DNA of 64,000 nt from Thalassospira povalilytica (GTDB taxonomy: Bacteria > Pseudomonadota > Alphaproteobacteria > Rhodospirillales > Thalassospiraceae): the NCBI RefSeq assembly GCF_002844235.1, contig NZ_PGTS01000001.1, positions 248,001 through 312,000 on the forward strand, given 5' to 3'. Positions 37,265-45,782 of this stretch are shown piece after piece. The first letter of the stretch is position 1. Every line of letters begins with the position of its first letter. The notes under the pieces were generated by a model. The model did no database searches, had not been told where the DNA came from, and saw only the letters and a list, made by a program, of their open reading frames with translations. The position numbers were made by a program, and so were the translations under genes.

Positions 37265-38194
37265 TCAGTCGGGAAAAGATGCGCCGATATTTGACAGAAC
37301 GCGCGCTTCCTGACACACGATCCGGGTGGGCGAAACCCACCAGTCAGGATGCTGTTCTGCGATGGCCCGCGCGGCTTTTTCGGCCTGTTCGTCGGTGTCG
37401 TAAATCCCGAAACAGGTCGCCCCGCTGCCTGACATCCGTGCAAGAAGACAGCCTTCTTCACGTGCCAGAGCATTCAGCACGTCGCAAATCTCGGGCAGGA
37501 TGCTGGTTGCGGCAAGTGTCAGGTCATTGCCGCATTCCGACAGCGCATCGGCAAGCGATGCGCCGCTTGTGAAGACGCGGCTGACATCCCAAAGCCCGGA
37601 AACAGAAAAACCTTCATCTTCGCGGGCCCGGAAAATTTCCGGTGTCGACACCGCCTTGCCGGGATTGACCAGCAAGATCGGGATGGGCGGCAAATCGGGC
37701 AGATCGGTAAGTGCTTCGCCGATACCCGACATCAGACACGTCTTGCCATGAAGGCAAACCGGAACATCGGCACCAAGCGCCAGGGCAATTTCGGCCAATC
37801 GGTCCTGATCGATATCGAGCTGCCACATGTCGCATAAAAGCCGGATGGCACTTGCCGCATCGGCCGAACCGCCACCAATCCCCGATGCAACAGGAAGACG
37901 CTTATCAAGGACAAGATCCGCGCCAAGTTCGGTACCGCTTTCTGCCTGAAGCATGCGCGCGGCCCGAACCACCAGATTGTTGTCGGTATCTTCAAGTGCC
38001 AAGCTTGCCGACATCGGACCGGTAATGGTCAGGTTGATGGCACCATCGTCACGGCATTCCCCGCTAAGTACATCGCCGGTCGCGGTAAAGCAGACAAGGC
38101 TTTCAAGCAGATGATAGCCATCATCGCGTTTGCCGGTGACATGAAGGAACAGATTGATCTTTGCTGGAGCCTGTTCGCTATAGGTCGCAGACAT
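37265..38194 (-). CDS. ispE: 4-diphosphocytidyl-2-C-methyl-D-erythritol kinase (IspE)
   Basis: This GHMP kinase phosphorylates CDP-ME in the MEP pathway, upstream of IspH (also encoded in the window at 2674). The 309-residue protein has the substrate segment APAKINLFLHVTGKRDDGYH and the ATP-binding PVASGIGGGSADAASAIRLL. The C-terminal MSGSGATCFGIYDT motif completes the family set. The ATG at 38194 has GGAAG about 8 bases upstream. It lies 21 bases after the TPR lipoprotein gene, so the two are likely one transcription unit. Confidence 0.96.
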   Translation of the reverse strand: MSATYSEQAPAKINLFLHVTGKRDDGYHLLESLVCFTATGDVLSGECRDDGAINLTITGPMSASLALEDTDNNLVVRAARMLQAESGTELGADLVLDKRLPVASGIGGGSADAASAIRLLCDMWQLDIDQDRLAEIALALGADVPVCLHGKTCLMSGIGEALTDLPDLPPIPILLVNPGKAVSTPEIFRAREDEGFSVSGLWDVSRVFTSGASLADALSECGNDLTLAATSILPEICDVLNALAREEGCLLARMSGSGATCFGIYDTDEQAEKAARAIAEQHPDWWVSPTRIVCQEARVLSNIGASFPD

Positions 38195-38215
38195 GGATGT
38201 TTCTTCCCGAACTGA

Positions 38216-39931
38216 TTAGTTCACGACAATTGGGGCAACGCTTGGCACCTGGCCATTGATTTTGGCTTCGACGGTGGCGCGAAGTTCTTCTGTCGGATTG
38301 AATGAAAGCGCGCGGTGCCACTGGAAGCGGGCTTCGTGATACCGCCCGATCTGCCAATAGGCATCGCCAAGATGATCATTGATGGTCGGATCATCAGGTT
38401 TAAGCTCCACAGCCTTTTCAAGCTGGATAACCGCGTCTTCGAACCGGCCAAGCTTGTAATAGACCCAGCCGAGACTGTCGACGATATAGCCGTCTTCCGG
38501 TTGCAATTCGACGGCGCGTTTGAGCATGTCTTCGGCCTTGTCGAAATTCATTCCCATATCAACCCAGCTATATCCAAGATAGTTCAGGACATAGGGCTGT
38601 TCGGGTTCAATTTCGAGAGCAAGCAGGAAGTCTGCTTCGGCCTTTTTCCAGTCACCGGCCCGTTCATGGGCAATGCCGCGACGATACAGCAAACGCCATC
38701 CGACAACGGTATCACCGCCAAGACGTTCAATCGCCTTGTTATAGGCATCAGCCGCCTTGGCGTATTCCCCCTGAATGCGCAGGATGTCACCAAGCTGGAT
38801 CAGCGCATCAGGTCTGTCTTTGCGTTCGGAAACCATGTCTTCGAGGATATTGATCGCGCGTTCGGCCTGACCGATCTGCTCAAGACTGGATGCCGTGCGA
38901 AGGCGTGCATTCCAGCTGTGCGGCGAGCTATGCGGGATCGCGCCATAGATCGTGATTGCCGCATCATAGCGTCCCTGGATTTCCATCACTTCGCCGACAA
39001 GCAGTCGGGTAATGTCGTCATAGGGGCGCAATGACAGCGAATATCTGGCCATCAGCAACGCCGGATCAACGGCATTTTCCTGACTAAGAAGGGTCGCAAT
39101 ATCAAGATAGGCCTCCGCCAGACCGGTGGCCGGCGTCAACATGGTTGCAAGCGGCGGTTCACCGCGCTTAAGCCGTTCAAGATGGAACGGCATGGCAAGT
39201 GACTGCGGATGGCGATCCATATAGCTTTGATAAAGCAGGGCAGCCTTCTGGACCTGACCTTTGCGCTCGAATACCGCGCCAAGGGCCTCGGCCGCGCGCA
39301 GCGGCGCATCCGCCGGATCACCATAGGCACTGGCAAGCGCGCGTTCGGCCCCGTCGAAATCATCGAAATAGGCCAGGATCAGGCCGCGATGATATTCCGA
39401 AAGCGGGTTAAGCGCACCATTGCCCTGAATTTCATTCAATGCCGACAGCGCCTTGGACTTTTCATTCAATCCAGCATACAGCCATGCCTTGGCCAGCGGC
39501 GCGATAAGGGCATTGATGCCCCGTTGCGGCAGTTCCGATACTACATCAATTGCATCTTGCAACCTGTCATCGCGGATGGCGGCATCCATGACAGTCAGTG
39601 CCGCAAACAGGTCTTCGGAATTTTCCCGTTGCAGATCGGTCGCGATCGAACTGGCATCGGCAATCCGGCCATCACTGATCAGGGCAAGAAACGCCCGGCG
39701 ACGCAATTCTGCATTGGCAGGTTCAAGTTCATGCGCGCGCAAAAGATATTGCGCAGCATAGCTCGACTGGTTTTCAAGCTGGGCTGCTTTCCCGGCAAGG
39801 AAATTGCCCGAAAAACCATCAGATTGCGGATACTGGAATTCTGCCTGTTCGGGATGCTGTGGCAATGAGCTACAGGCCGAAAGAGCAAGTGCCGTCATCG
39901 GGATGATGATGTGTAACAGTTGACGTTTCAA
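38216..39931 (-). CDS. large TPR-repeat lipoprotein
   Basis: The 571-residue protein starts best at a TTG at 39931, where AGGA lies 6 bases upstream; a further in-frame TTG at 39952 lacks a site. The N-terminus MKRQLLHIIIPMTALALSAC carries a lipobox (LSAC), so it is probably a periplasm-facing outer-membrane lipoprotein. The rest consists of about ten tetratricopeptide repeats, for example ALSALNEIQGNGALNPLSEY and GRFEDAVIQLEKAVELKPDD. TPR lipoproteins of this form upstream of ispE are common in Rhodospirillales. It is likely a protein-interaction scaffold; the partner is unknown. Confidence 0.88.
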   Translation of the reverse strand: MKRQLLHIIIPMTALALSACSSLPQHPEQAEFQYPQSDGFSGNFLAGKAAQLENQSSYAAQYLLRAHELEPANAELRRRAFLALISDGRIADASSIATDLQRENSEDLFAALTVMDAAIRDDRLQDAIDVVSELPQRGINALIAPLAKAWLYAGLNEKSKALSALNEIQGNGALNPLSEYHRGLILAYFDDFDGAERALASAYGDPADAPLRAAEALGAVFERKGQVQKAALLYQSYMDRHPQSLAMPFHLERLKRGEPPLATMLTPATGLAEAYLDIATLLSQENAVDPALLMARYSLSLRPYDDITRLLVGEVMEIQGRYDAAITIYGAIPHSSPHSWNARLRTASSLEQIGQAERAINILEDMVSERKDRPDALIQLGDILRIQGEYAKAADAYNKAIERLGGDTVVGWRLLYRRGIAHERAGDWKKAEADFLLALEIEPEQPYVLNYLGYSWVDMGMNFDKAEDMLKRAVELQPEDGYIVDSLGWVYYKLGRFEDAVIQLEKAVELKPDDPTINDHLGDAYWQIGRYHEARFQWHRALSFNPTEELRATVEAKINGQVPSVAPIVVN

Positions 39932-40127
39932 AGGCTTGTCCTGCGTCCGCAATTCGGGTTCGGTGCCGTCAGGTATTGAACAACACCATGTTGAATTTCG
40001 GGTTTAGCCTACTCAGTCGGCAATTATAAGGCAAAGCATTTGCAACACGTAATCACGTGCAAAGCCGATGCAAAGTCAAAATCACGGAAAAATTGGCAAA
40101 AACCGTTATGGGCAACAGGTCCGGACC

Positions 40128-40751
40128 CTAGCAATAAAGCGGGCGTTTGGCCGGTATATCAAGCTGCTTGCCGATGATTTCGCGCGCCTGTTTGCCAAAT
40201 TGCGATCGCTGACCAACCGGGGCCACTGTTTCAAGGATCGCCATTGCCTTGTCCAGTCCAAGCGCCTTGGCAAGGAACCATCCGGCAAGATAGCCAGATG
40301 ACAGGCAGCCGCCACTGGTGACAATATTGCCCTGTGCAACCAGTGGCCGGTCTTCGACCACGGTATCGGTGCGCGCCAGAAGCGGCCGGGTTTTGGTATC
40401 CGTGGTGATGGTTGCAGGCAACAATCCCATCCGGTACAGGAAAAGCACACCTGAACATTGCGTCCCGATCAGTTGTCGCGACGGATCAAGCGACAATTCT
40501 CCGATCAGGGCAGCGTCATCAATATGTTCGCGGGTATTGATTCCACTTCCTATCAGCACGGCATCTGCTTCCTGAATAAAGGAAAGTGGCTTTTGCACTG
40601 TGACGGAAACACCATTCATTGATGTCACCGTGTCACCGGGGGCTGTGATTGCGGCATTGACGCCATCGGCCTTTGCACGGTTCAGAATGGACAAGGCGAC
40701 AAAACTGTCGATCTCGTTAAAACCGTCAAGTGTCACGATTGCAATCTTCAT
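40128..40751 (-). CDS. DJ-1/PfpI family protein
   Basis: The 207-residue cytoplasmic protein has the class-I amidotransferase-like fold. The nucleophile-elbow Cys lies in LIGTQCSGVLFLYRMGLL. The N-terminal segment IAIVTLDGFNEIDSFVALSI carries the family Asp/Glu. TSGGCLSSGYLAGWFLAKAL forms the second conserved block. The group includes isonitrile hydratase and chaperone/deglycase types, and I cannot separate them. The gene appears monocistronic between the TPR lipoprotein and M20 genes. Confidence 0.88.
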   Translation of the reverse strand: MKIAIVTLDGFNEIDSFVALSILNRAKADGVNAAITAPGDTVTSMNGVSVTVQKPLSFIQEADAVLIGSGINTREHIDDAALIGELSLDPSRQLIGTQCSGVLFLYRMGLLPATITTDTKTRPLLARTDTVVEDRPLVAQGNIVTSGGCLSSGYLAGWFLAKALGLDKAMAILETVAPVGQRSQFGKQAREIIGKQLDIPAKRPLYC

Positions 40752-40847
40752 GTCCGTCTAACCGCTAATGAAAAGGGCGGCTATTGAACGCGCAGATTGA
40801 AAGCTGCACAAGAAAAAACTTGTATACGGCCCCGCGGCTTGCCGGCG

Positions 40848-42041
40848 TCAGGCTGAGCCGAGATATTCATCCACCAGCGTGATCCAGTATGTCACGCCAT
40901 AAGGGATGGCATCGTCGTTAAAATTATAGGCCGCGTTATGCAACAAACAGTTGCCGTCGGTCGGCCCGTTGCCAAGCAAGACATAGCTGCCGGGTTTCGC
41001 ATTGAGCATGAAGGCGAAATCCTCGCTGGCCATTGATGATTCCGGATTGGGATCGACCTTGTCTTCGCCAACGGTCCTGTGGGCCGCGGCTTGGGCAATT
41101 GCGGTTTCGGCTTCACTGTTGATGGTTGCCGGATAACGGCGCTGATACATCACACGCGCGCTGCATCCGAATGCCTCGGCCGTGGCATTTACAACGGTCT
41201 TCAACCGTTCTTCCACCAGATCCTGAACCACGGGTGAGAATGTCCGAACGGTCCCGCGAATGGTTGCGCTATCGGGAATGACGTTCCAGGTGTCACCGCC
41301 TGAAATCTGGGTTGGCGAGATGACGGCACTTTCAAGCGGATTGACGTTGCGTGCCGTAATCGTCTGAAGGGCAAGCAGGACCTGACCGGCCGCCGTGATC
41401 GGATCGCGACCCAGATGGGGCATGGCCGCATGGCAGCCCTTGCCATCGATGTTGATTTCAAAAACGTCGTAACTTGCCATCATCGGCCCGGCTTTCATCG
41501 CCATGGTGCCGACATCGCGCCCGGGCCAGTTATGCATGCCGAAAATTGCATCGACCGGATGGCTGTCGAAAAGACCTTCATTGACCATTTCACGTCCGCC
41601 GCCTTCGTTTTCTTCGGCAGGCTGGAAAATGAAATCGACGGTTCCGGCAAAGTCGGGGGCCTCGGACAGGATTTTGGCGGCACCCAACAGCATCGCCATA
41701 TGGCCGTCATGACCACAGGCATGCATTTTGCCCGGATGTTTGGATGCATAGGGCAGATTGGTCATTTCATGAATATCAAGCGCGTCCATGTCGGCGCGCA
41801 AACCAATCCGTTTGCCGTCACCCTTGTTGCCTTTCAATGTTGCAATCACACCGGTTTTTGCCATGCCGGTTGAAACTTCAAGGCCAAAGGATGTCAGCTT
41901 TTCCGCGATGAAGGCGCTGGTCAGCGTTTCTTCAAATGCGGTTTCGGGGTGAGCATGCAGATGTTGACGCCAGGATTTGAACTCATCAGCAAGTTGGGTG
42001 GCACGAGGATGAGGGGAGCGATTGGAGTCAGTCATCTGCAT
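40848..42041 (-). CDS. M20 family amidohydrolase (hippurate hydrolase/aminoacylase-like)
   Basis: This 397-residue metallohydrolase cleaves N-acyl amino acids or related amides. The metal-binding blocks are LRADMDALDIHE, MHACGHDGHMAMLLGAAKIL and FQPAEENEGGGREMV, and the lid-domain segment is CHAAMPHLGRDPITA. MASEDFAFMLNAKPGSYVLLG is the usual C-terminal block. No signal peptide is seen. It lies 122 bases downstream of the DUF3100 pair on the same strand and is probably the enzyme for the substrate that pair handles. ATG codons at 42041 and 42035 are both possible starts. Confidence 0.92.
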   Translation of the reverse strand: MQMTDSNRSPHPRATQLADEFKSWRQHLHAHPETAFEETLTSAFIAEKLTSFGLEVSTGMAKTGVIATLKGNKGDGKRIGLRADMDALDIHEMTNLPYASKHPGKMHACGHDGHMAMLLGAAKILSEAPDFAGTVDFIFQPAEENEGGGREMVNEGLFDSHPVDAIFGMHNWPGRDVGTMAMKAGPMMASYDVFEINIDGKGCHAAMPHLGRDPITAAGQVLLALQTITARNVNPLESAVISPTQISGGDTWNVIPDSATIRGTVRTFSPVVQDLVEERLKTVVNATAEAFGCSARVMYQRRYPATINSEAETAIAQAAAHRTVGEDKVDPNPESSMASEDFAFMLNAKPGSYVLLGNGPTDGNCLLHNAAYNFNDDAIPYGVTYWITLVDEYLGSA

Positions 42042-42163
42042 ACTCTATAGCGTGTCATCAAGGGCGGGTTTCAGACATTGCCAGGCGGCACATTCTGATC
42101 CGCGATAAACGGGGACAAAGCTGCCCCCGTTTATATGGTCATAAGAAGTGTGTTCGAAGGTGA

Positions 42164-42652
42164 TCAGGCACCCTGAAGGCGCAGGATCAACTCGGCCACC
42201 AGAACAGAACCGGCATAGGTGCCAAGGAACACAAGGCATGCAACCAGTGCCAGCTTCCAGCCGGAATGTTTGGCAACCTCGATTTCCTTCTTGGCGATCG
42301 CAAAACCGGCATAGGCAAGGGCCGGGGTCGCGAGTGCAAGGAAGTTGACCGATTTGGCCTGTGCAACGATCCATTCCGAACCTGGTGTCCAGGGCAGGGT
42401 CGCAACGATCCCGACCAGCGAAATCCAGGCAACACTCGGAAGATAGAACGGTGCAAAACGGGTCAGCAGCAAGCCGACCATGGTGATCAGGTAAATCACC
42501 ACCATGCCGACAAAGCCATCCGCCAGCGGAATGGCCGGACCAACCGTATTCATGACCAGACCGACAAGGCAGACAATGATCAGGGTGACAGCATGATCGG
42601 CAAGATCAATGTTCGGACGGGTGCGTTCCATTGCGATTGCGCTATCGGACAT
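42164..42652 (-). CDS. small membrane protein paired with the DUF3100 protein
   Basis: The 162-residue protein has about four to five TM helices (about 20-36, 44-64, 70-88, 105-122, 132-155). It starts two bases after the DUF3100 stop with AAGGAGG 7 bases upstream, so the two proteins are probably made together and may form one complex. I recognise no named domain with certainty. Combined with the DUF3100 partner it has the size of a split secondary transporter or of an intrinsic membrane protein pair. The role is inferred only from context. Confidence 0.8.
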   Translation of the reverse strand: MSDSAIAMERTRPNIDLADHAVTLIIVCLVGLVMNTVGPAIPLADGFVGMVVIYLITMVGLLLTRFAPFYLPSVAWISLVGIVATLPWTPGSEWIVAQAKSVNFLALATPALAYAGFAIAKKEIEVAKHSGWKLALVACLVFLGTYAGSVLVAELILRLQGA

Positions 42653-42654
42653 GA

Positions 42655-43485
42655 TCAGGCCTCCTTCTTGCTTGCGTTGGCGAGATCGTTCTTGCCCGCA
42701 GTCGCGTTATAAAGTTTTTCAACAATCGGAAGTGCGATGAACAGGCCGGCATACAGCCCGGTCGCATAGGTCAGAAGGTTGCTTGCACCAGCCAGTGCAA
42801 GGATTTCGTCCTTCATTGTCGGAACGACTTCGGTCAGTGCCCCGGTGCAGGCCGCCATCATTGAACCACTGCCAATACCGCAGGCCATTGCAAGTGCACG
42901 CGGATCAAACAGATCGCTGCTGGCGAAAAGCGACGCCAGAATGGCGAAAATAAAGGTGCCAAACAGGGTGCCGATAACATAAACACCCATGACGCCGGTA
43001 CCTTCCGGGCTTTTCAGGGTATAGCGGTCAGCAATAATCGCAAGGTTGGGTTCACGCGCGATCGAGAATGTCGCACCGATTGCCTCGCGGCCCATTTTCA
43101 GGCCCCAAACCGCAAGCGGGAAGGCCAGAACGATGGTGCCTAGGTTGCCCAGTTCCTGCAACAGAAGTGCCGGGCCGGCTTCGATGATGGTTTCGATTGC
43201 CGGGCCGATGGTGGTGCCGAACTTCGCAATGAACGGCATGATCGCAATCACGATCAGGGGCGATGCGGCTTTGACTTCTTTCTGGCGGATGAACTTGCCG
43301 AGTGCCGGTACGACATTCGGGTTCAGCACCGCTGACATCACAAAGGCATACAGCAGCGGCAGCAACAGAATTGCCCCGATGCCAAACGAAATTTTCTGAA
43401 TACCGATCAGTTCGGCGATGGCGCCGAGTACGATAACGGCAAGATGAAGCCGCCAAAGCTCCAACTGTCCCCGAAGCGCGTTCAT
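42655..43485 (-). CDS. DUF3100 family membrane protein
   Basis: The 276-residue integral membrane protein has about seven to eight helices. Recognisable stretches are LIGIQKISFGIGAILLLPLL, FIAKFGTTIGPAIETIIEAG, LKMGREAIGATFSIAREPNL and MACGIGSGSMMAACTGALTE. The ATG at 43485 has AAGGAG about 8 bases upstream; earlier in-frame codons are unlikely because they overlap the regulatory gap. With the small partner and the M20 hydrolase it forms a minus-strand unit. An uptake role for an N-acylated or dicarboxylate-like compound is plausible but unproven. Confidence 0.85.
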   Translation of the reverse strand: MNALRGQLELWRLHLAVIVLGAIAELIGIQKISFGIGAILLLPLLYAFVMSAVLNPNVVPALGKFIRQKEVKAASPLIVIAIMPFIAKFGTTIGPAIETIIEAGPALLLQELGNLGTIVLAFPLAVWGLKMGREAIGATFSIAREPNLAIIADRYTLKSPEGTGVMGVYVIGTLFGTFIFAILASLFASSDLFDPRALAMACGIGSGSMMAACTGALTEVVPTMKDEILALAGASNLLTYATGLYAGLFIALPIVEKLYNATAGKNDLANASKKEA

Positions 43486-43676
43486 TTTCAAGTCTCCTTG
43501 ACGTGGCGTGTTCGACGCAACTTCGCCCGGAGTTCGAAAGAAGCCAGACTGTTGCATCATCCCTGCGGCATCCGGGTATTGGCAGATTTCACATTTTTGC
43601 CATTTTCTGAACCCGGAATTTTGTCTGACAATGAAAACTAGGCGGGGGCTGGGCAAGTGCCATTTTGGGATGCTTC

Positions 43677-43695
43677 TGTTGCCGAAATGGCAACA
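43677..43695. promoter_or_regulatory. operator-like dyad upstream of the DUF3100-M20 operon
   Basis: TGTTGC-N7-GCAACA, with the outer arms extended by one more pair, lies 192 bases upstream of the DUF3100 start. The core TGC-N7-GCA fits the T-N11-A LysR box. It nearly matches the dyad at 44707-44725 when read on the opposite strand. Confidence 0.65.
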
Positions 43696-43707
43696 GGTAT
43701 GTCGGGC

Positions 43708-44637
43708 TCAGACATGTTCTTCGGGATACCAGGCCGATCCGAATGCTTCCATCCGGTCGCGGATCATGCCGGTAACGGCCCTTACAGCGGCAGTTTTCGG
43801 GCGTCCCTTGCGCACCAGAAGATGTGATGGCACGCGCGCCAGAAACGGGTCTGTCATCGGGACTGCGACCACCTCGCCGCGGCGCAATTGGCGCGATACC
43901 GCAAAGGCCGGAAGAAACGTGATCCCGCCACCCGACAGCACGAAATGCACCGCAACATTGATCGAATCGGCGACCAGAAACGCGTCCTGGGCAACCCGGT
44001 TTCCCTGATCGACATTGGCCAGAAGTTTGGCCACACCAAAATGCGGATTAAGGAGCGCGCTGGGATAATTCAGCGTATCTGACAGCGTGCAGCTTTCCTT
44101 GTTGGCCAACTCGAACCCCGGCGGCACAAGTGCGCAAAGCGGTGCGTGGTCTTCTGCCAGAAGTTCAAGCTCGGGCGTTCCGGGCGGGTTGAAGACAAGC
44201 CCCATATCGTAGTCGTCACGCAGGATTCCATGGGTGATTTTTTCCGTTCCGGCGACATCGATTTCAAGGCGGATATCGGGGAACTCGTCCCGCAACGGGC
44301 GCACAACATGATTGACCAGATCGACAACAAACCCTTCGCCCGTGGCAATACGCACAGTACCGGCAATCGCCCCTCGTGCCGCTGCCAGTTCAACCGAAAA
44401 GGCTTCATCCATCTCAAACCGGCGCCGGGCGTGGGCTGCGACCATGTGGCCGGCTTCGGTAAAGATGATGCCGCGTTTGGTGCGTTCCATCAAAAGCGTT
44501 TCGAGATGGGCTTCAAGGGCCGCGATCTGGCGGCTGATGGCCGATGGCGCAATACGCAGATTTTCTGCGGCGGTTCGGATCGATCCGGCTTCAAAAACGG
44601 CCAGGAAATAACGAAGCGGCTTGTCGTCGATCTTCAT
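43708..44637 (-). CDS. LysR-family transcriptional regulator
   Basis: The 309-residue regulator has an N-terminal helix-turn-helix (LRYFLAVFEAGSIRTAAENL, then APSAISRQIAALEAHLE) and a C-terminal effector-binding domain. It lies between the DUF3100-M20 operon and the divergent oxidoreductase-ALDH operon. TGTTGC-N7-GCAACA dyads occur on both sides of its gene, one 70-88 bases upstream of its own start and one 13-31 bases past its stop. It therefore probably controls both units and itself. The inducer is unknown. The ATG at 44637 is well placed. Confidence 0.92.
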   Translation of the reverse strand: MKIDDKPLRYFLAVFEAGSIRTAAENLRIAPSAISRQIAALEAHLETLLMERTKRGIIFTEAGHMVAAHARRRFEMDEAFSVELAAARGAIAGTVRIATGEGFVVDLVNHVVRPLRDEFPDIRLEIDVAGTEKITHGILRDDYDMGLVFNPPGTPELELLAEDHAPLCALVPPGFELANKESCTLSDTLNYPSALLNPHFGVAKLLANVDQGNRVAQDAFLVADSINVAVHFVLSGGGITFLPAFAVSRQLRRGEVVAVPMTDPFLARVPSHLLVRKGRPKTAAVRAVTGMIRDRMEAFGSAWYPEEHV

Positions 44638-44706
44638 GATGAATACTGCGCAAAAGTGGTTGGCCAGCCTGCTGGCGTGATGGTGATCACCTAATCAGAG
44701 CATATG

Positions 44707-44725
44707 TGTTGCTGTTTCGGCAACA
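44707..44725. promoter_or_regulatory. operator-like dyad between lysR and the oxidoreductase operon
   Basis: TGTTGC-N7-GCAACA, within a larger inverted repeat (CATAT outside both arms, with a one-base insertion), lies in the 245-base divergent promoter region. On the minus strand it reads TGTTGC CGAAACA GCAACA. Confidence 0.7.
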
Positions 44726-44882
44726 ATATGTTCCGCCAATTGATCTTGAGTTCGTCGGGTATCCACCGGAAAGTCGACGGGCAAAATCAAAAAATCACAT
44801 CGGACCGCATCGGTGTTGTGGCGGGAAGACCTGGGTCTTAACCGGCTGAGCCCGGCTGTCTGAAACCAAAGAGGCATTTTTC

Positions 44883-45782
44883 GTGAGTAATCCAGAAACC
44901 GGCACCATCGGTGTCATCGGGCTTGGCAATATGGGGCTTGGCATGGCCCGGACCCTGCTGCGCGACGGTTTTCCCGTCATCGGGTTTGATCTGTCTGCGG
45001 AACGCCAGGCGGAAGCCGCACTTGCCGGGGCGACCATTGTTGCCAGTATCGGTGAACTGTATGCAGCCTGCAAAACCGTCATCCTGTCTTTGCCAACGGC
45101 AAATCATGTTCGCATGGTGCTGACCGGTGACGCCGGCCTGACATCCTGTGATATCGACGGGCGACTGGTGATTGACACCACAACGTCCGAGCCCGATGTG
45201 ACCCGTGAAATCGACGGGGTCTTGCGCGGGTTGGGGCATATCCTGATCGATGCCCCGGTCAGTGGCGGTCCGGCGGGTGCCGATAGTGGTCAACTGACCA
45301 TGATGGTTGGTGGCGATGATGCCGATGTTGCGCGCGCCATGCCGATTCTGGAATCGCTGGGTGGCAAGATCACCCATGTCGGACCGGTTGGTGCCGGACA
45401 TGCGGTCAAGATCGTCAATAACATGCTTGTCGCATCCCATCTTTTGACCATGAGCGAGGCCGTAAGGCTCGGCAATGCAGCAGGTGTGACAACGGAAAAC
45501 CTGATTGCAGCCCTGAATGCCGGATCCGGGCGCAGCGCCATCAGCGAAGTCAATTATCCGAAATGGGTGATGAACGGGGCCTTTGACAGCGGCTTTACCA
45601 TGGGCTTGATGCGCAAGGACGTCCGTCTTGCCATGGCCTTGGCCCGGGACAAGGACGTTGCACTGCCGGTTTGTGAACTGGCCGGGCAGATTTGGGCAGC
45701 CAGTTCCGAGCTGTTGGCAGACGGTGCCGATTTCAACCGCATCACCGAATGCGATCCCACCCATGCAGGAGTCAAATCATGA
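44883..45782 (+). CDS. NAD(P)-dependent oxidoreductase, 3-hydroxyisobutyrate dehydrogenase family
   Basis: The 299-residue beta-hydroxyacid dehydrogenase has the Rossmann start IGVIGLGNMGLGMARTLL, the substrate-binding DAPVSGGPAGADSGQLTMMV and the catalytic Lys in GAGHAVKIVNNMLVASHLLT. Family members oxidise or reduce C3-C4 hydroxy acids such as 3-hydroxyisobutyrate, tartronate semialdehyde or threonate. A GTG start at 44883 with GAGG upstream is used. It lies divergent from lysR and overlaps the aldehyde dehydrogenase start by ATGA, so both act in one pathway, probably alcohol or hydroxyacid to acid. Confidence 0.92.
   Translation: MSNPETGTIGVIGLGNMGLGMARTLLRDGFPVIGFDLSAERQAEAALAGATIVASIGELYAACKTVILSLPTANHVRMVLTGDAGLTSCDIDGRLVIDTTTSEPDVTREIDGVLRGLGHILIDAPVSGGPAGADSGQLTMMVGGDDADVARAMPILESLGGKITHVGPVGAGHAVKIVNNMLVASHLLTMSEAVRLGNAAGVTTENLIAALNAGSGRSAISEVNYPKWVMNGAFDSGFTMGLMRKDVRLAMALARDKDVALPVCELAGQIWAASSELLADGADFNRITECDPTHAGVKS

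Noticed and set aside
42042-42163. Third copy of the LysR-type dyad before the M20 gene
   Set aside because: No TGTTGC-N7-GCAACA is present in the 122-base gap; the M20 gene is more likely read through from the DUF3100 promoter.
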